Assembly: GCA_003427395.1 (NCBI GenBank)
Contig: BFEA01000008.1
Location: 4,866,265 to 4,894,617 of the forward strand
From: Chara braunii
Lineage: Eukaryota; Streptophyta; Charophyceae; Charales; Characeae
DNA length: 28,353 bases
Direction of reading: 5' to 3'
A program made the position numbers and the translations under genes. Below are positions 1 to 8,848 of this stretch, piece after piece (position 1 is the stretch's first letter; each line of letters starts with the position of its first letter). The notes beneath the pieces are model-generated. The model saw only the letters and a program-made list of their open reading frames with translations. It was not told where the DNA came from and did no database searches.

Positions 1-95
1 TGGCTCACTGCACTCGCACTTCTACTATAGTCTTGCGTATGCAATACTATGCATTAACCTTCAAGAGGAGGGTAAAATGGTAATTCAGTGTGAAG
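1..95. repeat. Fragment of the 100-bp satellite, cut by adaptor
   Basis: This stretch matches positions 14790-14884 base for base over 95 bases, as far as I can compare by eye. It includes the end of one 100-bp unit and the start of the next. It stops one base before an adaptor sequence at 97. The window therefore begins inside a repeat whose other copies lie 14.7 kb away, so its placement here is doubtful. Confidence 0.9.
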
Positions 96-96
96 C

Positions 97-134
97 CTGT
101 CTCTTATACACATCTAGATGTGTATAAGAGACAG
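97..134. other. Tn5 mosaic-end junction adaptor (library artefact)
   Basis: The 19-base Tn5 mosaic end is followed directly by its reverse complement, giving a 38-base perfect palindrome. This is the circularisation junction left by transposase-based mate-pair libraries, not host DNA. The satellite fragment 1-95 lies on one side and an unrelated inverted repeat starts immediately after it at 135. The join across this point should not be trusted. Confidence 0.97.
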
Positions 135-330
135 GCTCCGCAGGGTGCAGCGGCCAAGAGGGTGGGTGCAGCAACAGAGAATACCAAGAAAGTAGAGGTA
201 CATCAACCTTCACGAACATGCGCAACCATTTGGTGATGTCTTCGCATGTTCGTGAAGGTTGATGTACCTCTACTTTCTTGGTATTCTCTGTTGCTGCACC
301 CACCCTCTTGGCCGCTGCACCCTGCGGAGC
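135..330. repeat. Perfect 88-bp inverted repeat with 20-base spacer
   Basis: Arms 135-222 and 243-330 are exact reverse complements as far as I can read, separated by a 20-base loop. The left arm begins at the first base after the adaptor. Perfect arms next to an adaptor suggest a snap-back or inverted chimera from library preparation. A very recent fold-back element is the alternative. No ORF of interest crosses it. Confidence 0.9.
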
Positions 331-450
331 TGATTGCTGCAGTGAAGCTTTGCATCTTTTCAAGAATAGAATTTTCCAAAGAAAAAAAAAAAAAAAGAGT
401 TTCCGATCCGAGAATGTGACTCTGTGTCTTTGGATGCCGTGCCATTTCTT

Positions 451-581
451 GGGCCAAACCAGGCATTGAGGAAAATCTGCATCCAGGCAAAACGGGCATC
501 GAGGCATTGAGGCCAAACGAGGCGTTGAGGGAAACATCAGTTACACTTCCTCAATGCCTCGTTTGGCCCAGATGCATCCAG
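451..581. repeat. Degenerate inverted repeat (fold-back element)
   Basis: Arms 451-471 and 549-569 are inverted copies with one mismatch in 21. A third direct copy of the motif lies at about 511-530. The inner part (about 477-497, an ATCCAGGCAAAACGGGC-like stretch) resembles the inner arm of the fold-back element at 1190-1319, so the two may belong to one family. No transposase is present. Confidence 0.55.
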
Positions 582-792
582 AATGATCCAGAACAGCCCT
601 GCGGCGGTGAGTATGCCGTCCTTAGAGCACGAGGATGAGGAGGAAAAGTGTTACAGTCTTGATGTGCTCTTCTTCTTTTCCTTTCCTTTCTTTTTTTTTT
701 TTTTTGGGTACCAAAAAAAAGAAAAGAAAAGAAAGAAAGGACAAAAATAAGAGAAAGGAAAATAAGCAATTGCAAGAGTGAACCTCACATTG

Positions 793-904
793 AGCCAGGA
801 GTGGCCAATCCTCATTCCTAACTTTTGCACCTGTCTCTTATACACATCTAGATGTGTATAAGAGACAGAGCCAGGAGTGGCCAATCCTCATTCCTAACTT
901 TTGC
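793..904. repeat. 36-bp direct repeat flanking an adaptor
   Basis: Positions 793-828 and 869-904 are identical. They sit on either side of the adaptor 831-868, with two extra bases before it. The simplest reading is that one genomic segment was written twice because reads containing the adaptor were assembled through it. Confidence 0.85.
831..868. other. Tn5 mosaic-end junction adaptor (library artefact)
   Basis: This is the same 38-base palindrome as at 97-134. It is embedded between two copies of a 36-base sequence, so it appears to be internal to an otherwise continuous locus. Confidence 0.97.
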
Positions 905-951
905 TCTTCCTCCCTTCCCTGCTCCTCTCCATCCCCTAGCTCCACCTCCCC

Positions 952-989
952 CTGTCTCTTATACACATCTAGATGTGTATAAGAGACAG
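952..989. other. Tn5 mosaic-end junction adaptor (library artefact)
   Basis: This is the third copy of the mosaic-end palindrome within the first kilobase. It separates a C/T-rich stretch from a C-rich stretch beginning at 990. The continuity of host sequence across it is unproven. Confidence 0.97.
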
Positions 990-1189
990 CCCCTAACCCC
1001 ACCCACCCTTCCACAAACCCCAACCAGTCCTGTTATCCCGTTGCCCCTTTGGTATAAAGTTACAATAAACAGTTGCAAGTTGCAACACCATTCTTTTTTT
1101 TTTTGTTTTCTTTTTCTTTTTGTTGAAAGGGTGGTGGCAAGAAGCACTCCTCCTTGCAAAGTTAAGCCACCGTGCTTGCTCTGCCGCAA

Positions 1190-1319
1190 CTCTCAGGAAG
1201 TATGGGGCGGCGCGGTTTCACGGCACTTCCATCCAAGCAAAACAGGTCACACGCGAGGCCCGTTTTGCCTGGATGGATGGATGTCCCTAACGAAACGGCA
1301 TCCCAGTACTTCCTGAGAG
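1190..1319. mobile_element. Imperfect fold-back MITE-like element, about 130 bp
   Basis: The left end (CTCTCAGGAAGTA) and the right end (reverse complement CTCTCAGGAAGTA) match, and pairing continues imperfectly through most of the element to a centre near 1252. Small size, nearly full-length palindromy and absence of coding sequence are typical of non-autonomous fold-back or MITE elements. No clear target-site duplication is visible. Confidence 0.6.
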
Positions 1320-1690
1320 TCCCAGCTGCTGCATGCATGCCGCGACTTTGACTTTCTAGCTGGGAAATCAATGTACTGGTGGTTGAATGCCTGATTTTTT
1401 CCCCCCAATTCCTTGGTTGGACGTGATTGAGGTCAGATTCGTCCACGTCTGGCCGTAATTGCAGTCAGATACGCTTTCGAAAGCGCTAGTGTGAGTATGC
1501 CCTTAATATATTCCACTTGGTAACCTGCATTCGTTTGGAGCGACTGCTCAGTCACTGAAAGCACAAATAAATTCTAGAAGCTTTTTCCACACTTGGATAT
1601 CAGAAACACTGCAAAATCACTCAGTTTTTTTTTTTTATTTTTTAGGTAGCCTTATTAGCTTGATTCAAATTCCACTCCTTTTCCCGGAAA

Positions 1691-1722
<32 letters not shown>

Positions 1723-2175
1723 CCCAACAAACCAAAGGCCCTCTGTCGTCATCAATGTTTTTTCAGTCCTAGCTTAATTCAATATCTGTCACTTTCCTAT
1801 GCCCTTTTGGTGACCAACTTCTCAAAAAAAAAAAAAAAAAAAACCTTTTGGCACAGTCTTTTGTGGTTTCCTTATGGACCCATTCACTCTGCGGAGATTG
1901 ACTGGATCAGCCCGCCCTCCCCCCCTCTTCCCCCCGCCCAAAAAAAAAAGACCATGTCAACGCCAACTGAGGACTGCTCCTGGGCATTGTACACATCTGT
2001 GTTTTACCGTCTCTCAGATCTTAGGGGACATGGGACGCTGGACCTGGTTTCCAGCAGGTGCAGCTTCCCACAAATAGATGGAGAGTGGCCATATCTAGAC
2101 TTATTAGGCGGGGATGCTCATCATCCCACCCTAGGCCCCAGGGCCTCCTAATATGTCTGTGGCAGCTTTTCTTCA
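1320..2175. other. Non-coding stretch with long homopolymers
   Basis: No recognisable gene is present. It contains a T run of 30 at 1693-1722, an A run of 20 at 1824-1843 and shorter A and T runs. ORFs here read through the homopolymers and have no coding character. Confidence 0.6.
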
Positions 2176-2204
2176 AAAAATAATAATAATAATAATAAAA
2201 AAAT
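2176..2204. repeat. ATA/TAA microsatellite
   Basis: Six or so TAA units are flanked by A runs. This is a simple repeat with no visible function. Confidence 0.9.
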
Positions 2205-2411
2205 GGACAGAAAGCTCGATGACAGGGTTTGCAGTAGGGAAATGTTCGGCCCAAGTATGGCTACAATTGTCATGCCTGTTTTTTTTAACGAACGGGCCCA
2301 GTGCCCAAGGCTGAATTATATACTCTGCTGGAAACCATGGGCCGCGTCCCTTACAAAAAGAAGGGGGTGGCCCCGTCGGAATGATCCAGGCACGTAAAAA
2401 ACCCTAATTGG

Positions 2412-3150
2412 GCGCAATGGGAAACCGAGTCAACTGACAACGAAAGCCCCCAAAAAGGGGCAACCATCCGACGCTGTTTCCACCACACCCTGAAAAACCC
2501 ACCCCACCTCCCGCGTAACAGGGGTTTGTATCTGCAGGCCCCCAGCTGCAGAGGCAGACCCTGCAAAACCCACCCAACCCCTCGTGACGCAGGGCGGATT
2601 GGGAAGCCTAATGCAGCATATGACCTCCTCACGATTTAGGGCAAGCTGCACCACCAGGCGGAGTCAACTCCCTTGGGAAGCATAAAAACATTATATGACC
2701 CTAATCGGGCGCACCACCAGGGCAAGCTGCTTTCATTGTCGGTTTCCCATTGTCCTAAACAGCGGTTTCCCATTGTCCCCAATTGTCGGTTGCCCAGGGC
2801 AAGCTGCTTTCATTGTCGGTTGCCCAGGGCGCAATGGGAAACCGACAACGAAAGCAGCATATGACCTCCTCACGATTTAGGGCAAGCTGCACCACCAGGC
2901 GGAGTCAACTCCCTTAGGACACCCACTTACTTCGGGGGAAGAAGGTAATGCTCCCACTTACTTCCAAAAAGAACGCCCGTTCATTATAGCTGTATTTGGC
3001 ACAACTTTTGGTCCAGATGCAGCGATAATGACCGGGCAGCTTCACCCGGCTGCAAGGCATATTGAAGGAATGAGGGAGGACGCTGCGCCACCAAGCAGAG
3101 TCAACTCCCTTAGGACACCCACTTACTTTGGGGGAAAAAGGTAATGCTCC
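2412..3150. repeat. Cluster of shuffled direct and inverted short repeats
   Basis: A 62-base module at 2613-2674 recurs at 2854-2915 almost unchanged, and part of it recurs at about 3087-3127. A second module around 2831-2856 is the inverse of 2729-2755 and a direct match to parts of 2412-2446. A third module (GGTAATGCTCCCAC and neighbours) occurs at about 2944 and 3139 and again at 4103. The arrangement suggests repeated local duplication with inversion. No protein-coding signal is visible. Confidence 0.75.
2966..3046. mobile_element. Family A MITE, truncated at both termini
   Basis: The core is the same as in the intact element at 3727-3835, including the CCCGTTCATTATAGC and CAGCGATAATGACCGGGC arms, but the outer arms are missing. 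The flanks 2936-2964 and 3047-3078 match continuous sequence at about 4095-4180, apart from the insert, so this looks like an insertion into a local repeat that later lost its ends. Confidence 0.65.
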
Positions 3151-3411
3151 CACCGCTCACCATATGATGGAGTCTCGGCACAGGAGAAGCTCACTCCTCC
3201 GTCACGGTGCTTTGCCAATCCAACGAGTCGTTTTTATTAAAAGAAAAAGAAAAGGGCGACAGCCTCGAGATATCATCATCATGAAACTGGCCAGCCGCAG
3301 GTAATCAAGGAATTTTGTTCAGCTGATTCCGTCTGGATTCCACTTCGGTCTGCATTTCAACAGTTTATGTAGAGCTAAGCCGTCGGTTGCCTTCCGCTTT
3401 TTGGCAGGGCA
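3151..3411. other. Unassigned non-coding sequence
   Basis: I see no gene, RNA or repeat that I can name. There is a short A/AG-rich stretch at about 3237-3255. Confidence 0.4.
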
Positions 3412-3521
3412 CTACCATCTTCCCCCGACCACAATGCACCCTCATTTTGGCTGTCCCTGACCAGAAATTTAGCTTGTATACGTTCATTATCAGGGTGTGT
3501 TATGTTCAGGGAAGACGGTAG
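3412..3521. mobile_element. Family B MITE, 110 bp
   Basis: The termini CTACCATCTTCCC and GGGAAGACGGTAG are inverted copies. Inside them are the family B arms (about 3430-3445 and 3493-3507, AATGCACCCT and AGGGTGTGTT). The centre is unpaired. The size and arm order match other family B copies at 9299-9408 and 27155-27259. It carries no ORF of its own. Confidence 0.75.
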
Positions 3522-3726
3522 TAATCAATACTCTTTATTACCCAAAATAATCTGGTACATGCTATCTGTCAGAGTTCTATCTTCCTCTCCGGCCATCAAT
3601 ATCGAAAGATTACTGAGTGGGTTTCAGGGTGCAAAACCCCTACTCACCCCCCTTAGCCCAAACTACACTGCACAAGGATATAAGGTTAGCAAAAATCATG
3701 GAAAAATGTGGAAAGGAGGGGGGGAC

Positions 3727-3835
3727 TACCCTCTTCACCCGAATAGAACGCCCGGTCATTATAGCTGTATTTGGCACAACTTTCGGTCCAGATGCAGCGA
3801 TAATGACCGGGCGTTCTATTCGGGTGAAGAGGGTA
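3727..3835. mobile_element. Family A MITE, 109 bp, best-preserved copy
   Basis: The whole element is a near-perfect palindrome. The left arm begins TACCCTCTTCACCCGAATAG and the right arm is its reverse complement. Pairing runs about 48 bases before an unpaired centre near 3775-3787. TA dinucleotides at both ends would fit a TA target duplication of the Tc1/mariner type, but TA could also be part of the inverted repeat. It is non-coding and would need a transposase in trans. Confidence 0.85.
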
Positions 3836-3997
3836 GGGGTTTTGCACCCTGAAACCCAGAACGATCCTCTCCTGCCCAAAGGGCCCAATTAGGGGCCTAA
3901 CAACCTCAGGACGTCAGCCTTGGGTCATCTCAGCCCAGCACTCCCTGGCTAATGACTGGGGGCCTTTCTAATCCTGATGCAATCTGGCATGCCAGAC

Positions 3998-4106
3998 TAC
4001 CTTCTTCCCCCGAATACAACGTACGGTCATTCTAGCTGTATTTGGGGTATTTTTCAGTCTAAATACAGCTATAACGACCAGGCGTTCTATTCGGGGGAAG
4101 AAGGTA
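3998..4106. mobile_element. Family A MITE, 109 bp
   Basis: The length equals that of the 3727-3835 copy, and the ends are TACCTTCTTCCCCCGAATA and its inverse. Arms differ from the neighbouring copy at scattered positions, so it is not a very recent duplicate. It lies inside the repeat module that is shared with 2936-3078. Confidence 0.8.
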
Positions 4107-4320
4107 ATGCTCCCACCTACTTCCACGACTGTGTCGAAAACTTGGCTGCAAGGCATATTGAAGGAATGAGGGAGGATGCTGCCGCAACTGTTGGAAGACC
4201 CGGCGACCAGGGAAGAAATTCTCCGTACCTGCCTATTTTACATGAATTACCCAAAAAAGTAAGGAGATCTTTGTTCCCCTCCTCTCCTTAACACTGGGCA
4301 TGCCCGTGCAAAGAAAGCTT

Positions 4321-4364
4321 TCTTCTTCTTCTTCTTCTTCTTCTTTTTTTTTTTTTTTTTTTTT
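4321..4364. repeat. TTC microsatellite followed by T run
   Basis: About eight TTC units run into a T run of about 20. This is a simple repeat. Confidence 0.9.
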
Positions 4365-4588
4365 AAGCAGAGACTAACAATACAATCTCTGGTAAGTTGC
4401 TATCTAATATCTAATCCCAGGTCAGCTTTCCAACATCTACAGGCCTACAGGCACAGGCAGGGAACAGCAGTGGCAACAAAACAACCCATCTGCACCAAAC
4501 TCTCCTTCCCTCAGAATAGAGAAGGTGAGCTCTGACAGTACAGTGGAAGATTCTTGATGGACAAAAGTTGAGTTCAAGGTCACGAACC

Positions 4589-4656
4589 GGCTTAGCTCAG
4601 TTGGCACACCTACACCCCTTTGACTGTTGAAATATGGATCTGAGTTCGAACGCTAC
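4589..4656 (+). repeat. tRNA-like fragment, probable SINE head
   Basis: An A-box-like TAGCTCAGTTGG at 4593-4604 is followed about 40 bases later by a B-box-like GAGTTCGAACGC at 4642-4653. The spacing suits an RNA polymerase III promoter. The sequence between does not form a convincing anticodon arm and the T-arm pairing is poor, so a functional tRNA is unlikely. Similar fragments at 8447 and 18091 suggest a tRNA-derived SINE family. Confidence 0.5.
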
Positions 4657-4711
4657 AGGAAGGAGATATGTCCAGGCAGGCTTAAACTATTTCCAGGAAT
4701 GGACGGCGGTG

Positions 4712-4772
4712 TCGGGTGGATCATCTCTGATCAGGCCGGGGGCACGGCGTGATCAGAGATGAGTGCACCCGA
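4712..4772. repeat. Short hairpin-forming inverted repeat
   Basis: TCATCTCTGATCA at 4721-4733 pairs exactly with 4750-4762, and pairing continues imperfectly outward to about 4712 and 4772. The loop is G/C-rich. It could be a small fold-back element. A terminator role is not supported, since no gene is adjacent. Confidence 0.6.
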
Positions 4773-4914
4773 CCCGATGTCGAGGACCGAAGGACTGATC
4801 GCAGCGTGCGCGTCAGTCGACCATCAGGATATAATAGCCTTCATTGAGCTAGAAGGCGAGGAGGCAATCCAGGCCAGTCTCACTCAGAACTGGCAACACA
4901 GGACTCTAGAGCAC

Positions 4915-5024
4915 TATCGTCTTCACCCCCGAATATAACGCCCGGTCATTATAGCCGTATTTGGGGCAATTTGCTGTCCAGATGCAGCGATAATTACCGG
5001 GCGTTCTATTCAGGTGAAGACGGC
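4915..5024. mobile_element. Family A MITE, about 110 bp
   Basis: CGTCTTCACC at the left and GGTGAAGACG at the right frame the usual family A arms (CGCCCGGTCATTATAGC and its inverse). The outermost bases are degraded. It has the same length class as the copies at 3727 and 3998. Confidence 0.8.
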
Positions 5025-5358
5025 AGGAGTCCAGGCCCTCTCCACAAAATTCCTGCCCCCTTTTTATCCACCTTATTCTATCTGTGCTGGACACACTATG
5101 AAGGTAGGGCGGTCTCCTGTGAGTGGCTTCAGCTGCGCTCACGTGTCCCTGCTGCACTGTGGGGTTCGGAGAATGGAATGGACCTCCGCATGGTGATTTG
5201 TGACGCCTGTCATCATCCCTGCTTGGAGGACAGCCAACATTTTTTTGTGGTGGTCCCGGTGAGAATACATCATTGCTCGAGGGTGTGTAGCACAGACAAC
5301 GTGTTGGGGGTTTCGAGAAAAAGAGAACACCCCGAATACATTCTAGCCCCCCAATCGC
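5025..5358. other. Unassigned sequence, open in several frames
   Basis: One plus-strand frame is open from 4971 through 5453, but its composition is not distinctive and I recognise no domain. I treat it as non-coding. Confidence 0.35.
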
Positions 5359-5450
5359 AGCCCTCCACACATACCCTTGTTTGGTTGGACAACGTCTTTT
5401 GGGCAGCCCTCCACACATACCCTTGCTCGGTTGGACTTTTGGGCAGTCCC
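5359..5450. repeat. Two-copy tandem repeat, about 45 bp
   Basis: The segment starting AGCCCTCCACACATACCCTTG occurs twice in succession, and the second copy lacks about six bases. Confidence 0.75.
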
Positions 5451-5469
5451 TAGGAGGCTAGGCCCTCCT

Positions 5470-5710
5470 TGCGGCCCGCCGTGCATTCGGACCGTACAAC
5501 AGCCCATGCGGATTTGAGAAACATCAAAGATTGGCGGCGGCTTCCTCTTCCGGATAGACCACCGCCCAGTAGGTGAAAGGAGGTTCTTCGCCAACCCTTA
5601 TTCCACAATCGCTGGATAAGGGATCGACATGGGAGAGCATTCCCAGGCTTGGGGAAACCATGGGACTCTTGGATCAGGATAGGAGTCCGCAAGGTGGATG
5701 CGAGATTGGT
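5470..5710 (+). pseudogene. Possible decayed LINE reverse-transcriptase fragment
   Basis: In one plus frame the translation from about 5480 runs to a stop near 5572, then continues from about 5574 to 5714. The second part reads like the region beyond the polymerase core of LINE ORF2 proteins: a PLFHNRWI motif, then a W-x(2)-W-I-x-I-G-V spacing. That resemblance is from memory of the family pattern and was not tested. An in-frame stop and the short extent indicate a relic. A non-coding coincidence is possible. Confidence 0.3.
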
Positions 5711-6198
5711 TATTTGAATATCCTCTGAAAACTAAATCGAACTCTATTCAACATACTGCTCCTTTTTCATTCGAAAGAGCATAGAGGATGTCCAAATGGA
5801 GATTGGATCTTTCCATCCTTATTCTAATTACAGACATAAATATTTTAGTTTATTGCCTAGTCCTTCCTTTCTTAATCTCGAAGCTCCTCAAGAATCTGAA
5901 GCTCGTAAGTGCCGCACGCACATGGTTGTAAAATCGTAAACAATTGTCCGCAAAGCCGAGTCTTTTCCTATCTAACTCCCCCCTTCAAGCCTAGCTGTCT
6001 AGGCGCTGAAACTCATATTTTCTCTGTCAGCTTTTCGGAGATAGGATCAACTGCAACAGTTTCCGATAAACATATAGCCCACTTTACCCTCTCTTCCTCT
6101 TCTACATGTCTCATTCCCCCTGCCTTTCTGTTCAGTCTGCACCACATGGACTTTCTTTGATGGGGTTTTCTATATCCTTTTTACGCCAAGACCCATCT
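5711..6198. other. Unassigned A/T-richer non-coding sequence
   Basis: No coding or structural signal that I can name is present. Confidence 0.35.
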
Positions 6199-6890
6199 TT
6201 CCCCCACAACTTCGCCCAATCATTCGGAACCACCCTTCACCCTATCAGGGAGAGGCCCTGCCCTTCCCTGAGTGTCACTCGTTGCCACCTACCATTCCGC
6301 CGCTACTTCTCGCAGCCCTTTTGAACCATCCCCCCCAACCCTCTAAGGGAGAGGCCTTGCCCTCCCTCTGCCCCTCACCGCCTATCACTCCTTGCCACCT
6401 ACCATTCCGCCGCTACTTCTCGCAACCCTTTTGAACCATCCCCCCAACCCTCTAAGGGAGAGGCCTTGCCCTCCCTCTGCCCCTCGCCGCCTATCATTCC
6501 TTCACTACTTCCCACAACCCTTGTGGACCACCACCCTTCACCCTATTAGGGAGAGCCCCTGCGCTGCCTCTGCTCCTCACCAGGTTAACTTCCTCTGAGG
6601 TCTTTCTGTACCCTCCCTTGCGATTAGACCCACCATTCCTCGCGCAGTTCACATAACCCTCCAGAACCCTCCCTCCCCAGCCCCTCAGCTGTTCTGTTGT
6701 GCACGACAACTGGCACCACTCTTTCCCGTTGCTAATGATTCGCCCAAGGGTTACTCACAACTTTCCCGTTCTGTTAAGGTATATCCATACTGTCAGTGTA
6801 ATGATGAGACCCATCGTTCCTCGCGTTGCTTCTTGTAACCCTTTTGGACCCTCCCTCTTTAACAGACGCTCCCAACCGCTCAGCTGTCCT
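6199..6890. repeat. Degenerate minisatellite, unit about 100 bp
   Basis: The clearest units are 6290-6399 and 6400-6501, which share ACCATTCCGCCGCTACTTCT and AACCCTCTAAGGGAGAGGCC. More divergent units precede them (6199-6289) and follow them (6502-6584). Fragments at about 6620-6690 and 6802-6890 share the CATTCCTCGCG and CTCAGCTGTYCTG parts. The C/T bias is strong on the plus strand. ORFs across the array are repeat translations, not genes. Confidence 0.8.
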
Positions 6891-7324
6891 GATATCATGA
6901 AGAACAGGCGCTATTTTTAGTTGCTAATTCATGCAGAAGGTGACATGCAGCTTTCTCATCCTCTTTGTCTGTATTTTCAGAGAGCAGAATAATGCCTTCT
7001 GGCGGCAGTAGAAGCTCTTGTGTGGCAGCTTGTAAAAAGAAGAAACTCTCTCGCTCTCTCTCAACCTCCCTCCGTCTCAATCTGTGCAGCAGCAGTAGCA
7101 CAATCACACATCAAAAAACTATATAGCCTCCAAAACACTACATAATCTCCTTAGATAGTAACGGCTTCCTGCTTCATGTCTGAAAAAGACTCTGAAACAA
7201 TGCTATGACAGTCCCTCCTTGCTGCAGTGTTCTCCCTCTCTAGGCTTTCTCCACCACAGCCAGTGACGCATTGTCCTCCAACCTGCACCAGTAAACAAAC
7301 CACTAGCTCGCTCAGGCAAACTTA
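6891..7324. other. Unassigned non-coding sequence
   Basis: I see no gene. A CTCT-rich stretch lies at about 7047-7075 and a CAG/GTA-rich stretch at about 7085-7100. Confidence 0.4.
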
Positions 7325-7408
7325 AAAATGAATGTATACAAGCTATATTTGCGGCCAGATACAGCCAAAAATAAGGGTGCGTTTGTGTTCGGGGGAAGAC
7401 GGTCGGCA
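7325..7408. mobile_element. Family B MITE, right part only
   Basis: AATGTATACAAGC, CCAGATACAGCC and GGGTGCGTTTGTGTTCGGGGGAAGACGG match the centre and right arm of family B copies. The left arm is absent, so the copy is truncated. Confidence 0.6.
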
Positions 7409-7699
7409 ACGCCACTTTTTTTTCCCCCCCCGATTTTTTCAGATTTTGCAATGTTTGCATTCACCGGTTTTTGGAGTACGTTCACATACTACAGAATGCA
7501 TACAGAATGCATTTGCGTTCTTCCCCCCCCCGGACACGAACGAGGTGCTACAAAGGCTCCATGCTTTCAGTAATGCATGGCCTGTAATGGTTTTCGGCAG
7601 AAGGTTCACGGACTTACAGGCCGCTGGAACCAAAAAAATGTGACAACGGGTAGATTCCGGCATCCTGCCAGCATTGCGGCATCCTGCCATCCATTAGCA

Positions 7700-7872
7700 G
7701 ACAAGGCACAACTCGTTAGAGCTCTTGCTTTTCGACTGCTATGGATGGCTACTAGGAGAGAAGGCCTTCCTCTACTTCTGAGGTCTTTCCACACTTCAAT
7801 CACTGGCAGGCAATTAGAATTTCGAACAGATATAATGTCAGACTGGGTGAGGTCTGAGACAAACGTTTTCCG

Positions 7873-7905
<33 letters not shown>
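7700..7905 (+). repeat. Poly(A)-ended segment, possible retroposon
   Basis: The segment ends in an A run of about 33 at 7873-7905. It contains a weak A-box-like stretch near 7708-7722 and a TTTCGAACAG stretch near 7820 that recalls a B box. Either a SINE or chance sequence before a homopolymer would explain this. No target-site duplication was recognised. Confidence 0.25.
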
Positions 7906-7910
<5 letters not shown>

Positions 7911-8029
7911 CTTTTCAGGGCAAGTGGTCTTCGAAGTTCAAACTACAAGTGGGTGGGCTTCAGAGCGCATGGTAAATTATTTTAATCTGAGCTCTTGTGG
8001 GATCGTCCTGTCACTGCTCCTAGATCGTC

Positions 8030-8215
8030 GCCGAATATCCGACAGCCTGAGGGCTGAGAGGGTTTAGCCAGAGGCGAAAGCTGAGCTTACTTCTAGAAAG
8101 GATTATTCTTGGTTCTATATAAGCGAAGCCCGGTAAAGCTCCCCCGCGGTAGTACCAGGGAGACTGCAGGGACCCGACCTCATCAATACCTTTTCAAGTA
8201 ATTTAAGTTTGTTTG

Positions 8216-8251
<36 letters not shown>
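8030..8251 (+). repeat. Second poly(A)-ended segment, possible retroposon
   Basis: An A run of about 36 at 8216-8251 follows a G/C-richer segment with short hairpin potential and a TATATAAG at about 8118. It has no recognised gene. Its likeness to the segment ending at 7905 is limited to the tail. Confidence 0.25.
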
Positions 8252-8255
<4 letters not shown>

Positions 8256-8269
8256 CCATGCTGTAGTTC

Positions 8270-8357
8270 AGGGGGATGACGAACGGCTCAAATATAGCCC
8301 TACATAGATGTGCTGCTATAATGCCAATATGTATGTATTCGGGTGAAATTGCCAAGT
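8270..8357. mobile_element. Strongly decayed family A MITE
   Basis: AGATGTGCTGCTATAATGCC and GTATTCGGGTGAA align with the right arm of the intact element at 3727-3835 (CAGATGCAGCGATAATGACC and CTATTCGGGTGAA). The left arm is barely recognisable. The phrase TGCTGCTATAATGCCA recurs at about 8420, so the area has also been locally duplicated. Confidence 0.45.
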
Positions 8358-8446
8358 ACCTGGCGCAAACTCAGAGCCATTTATATGTACAATGGTGAAG
8401 GATAAAGGTCAAATCTCCTTTGCTGCTATAATGCCAGTATGGTCTG

Positions 8447-8519
8447 CGGGCCTAGCTCAGCTGGTAAGGCGCAGAAGTTGCATTCAGGAGGTCGTGGGTT
8501 CAATCCCCATTGGCCTCCC
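8447..8519 (+). repeat. tRNA-like fragment with good acceptor and T arms
   Basis: The 7-base ends GCGGGCC and GGCCTCC pair with one mismatch and one G-T. An A box TAGCTCAGCTGG and a B box GGGTTCAATCCCC are present, and the T stem pairs. The anticodon stem does not pair, so this is a tRNA pseudogene or SINE head rather than a working tRNA. The fragment at 18091 shares the ATTCAGGAGGT-GTGGGTTCAAT block. Confidence 0.6.
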
Positions 8520-8608
8520 CTCCAGTCTGCTCCCCCTACGGCAGTCTCTGCTCAATGCTTCTCACATTACCCAACTATGCCACTTGTGGCACCAAGACGA
8601 GTGAAATA

Positions 8609-8789
8609 AGAAGAAGAAAGTTGATGTGGACCTGGAGAACGCCACATGGCAGCCCATTTGAATACTTCCAGGTATGATCCGGGCACTCCGCCCAGGTTCA
8701 AGGCACAACTTTGAGTAGACCGGCAATTAGTCTATTATTCAAATGGGCTGCAATGTGGCATTCTCCGGGTCCACATCACCCTTCTTCTC
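8609..8789. mobile_element. Fold-back element with about 53-bp inverted arms
   Basis: Arms of about 8609-8663 and 8735-8789 are inverted copies with scattered mismatches, for example GCCCATTTGAATA against TATTCAAATGGGC. The loop of about 70 bases shows no ORF. The family differs from the A and B MITEs. Confidence 0.7.
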
Positions 8790-8811
8790 ATGTGTGCCCC
8801 TCATTCGCATT

Positions 8812-8813
<2 letters not shown>

Positions 8814-8844
<31 letters not shown>
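8814..8844. repeat. T homopolymer, 31 bases
   Basis: This is an uninterrupted T run. The sequence after it (AAGTTCAAACTTCAAACAGGTG) loosely resembles that after the A run at 7905 (AAGTTCAAACTACAAGTGGG), a possible shared repeat edge. Confidence 0.85.

Positions 8845-8848
<4 letters not shown>

Noticed and set aside
85-537. Minus-strand frame of 150 codons
   Set aside because: It crosses the adaptor (giving SYTHLDVYKRQ) and the perfect inverted repeat, so it is not a real gene.
7577-7975. Plus-strand open frame of 132 codons
   Set aside because: It reads through a 33-base A run as polylysine and has no recognisable domain. It is a homopolymer artefact.
8447-8519. Functional tRNA gene
   Set aside because: Acceptor and T arms pair, but the anticodon stem does not, so I call it tRNA-like only.
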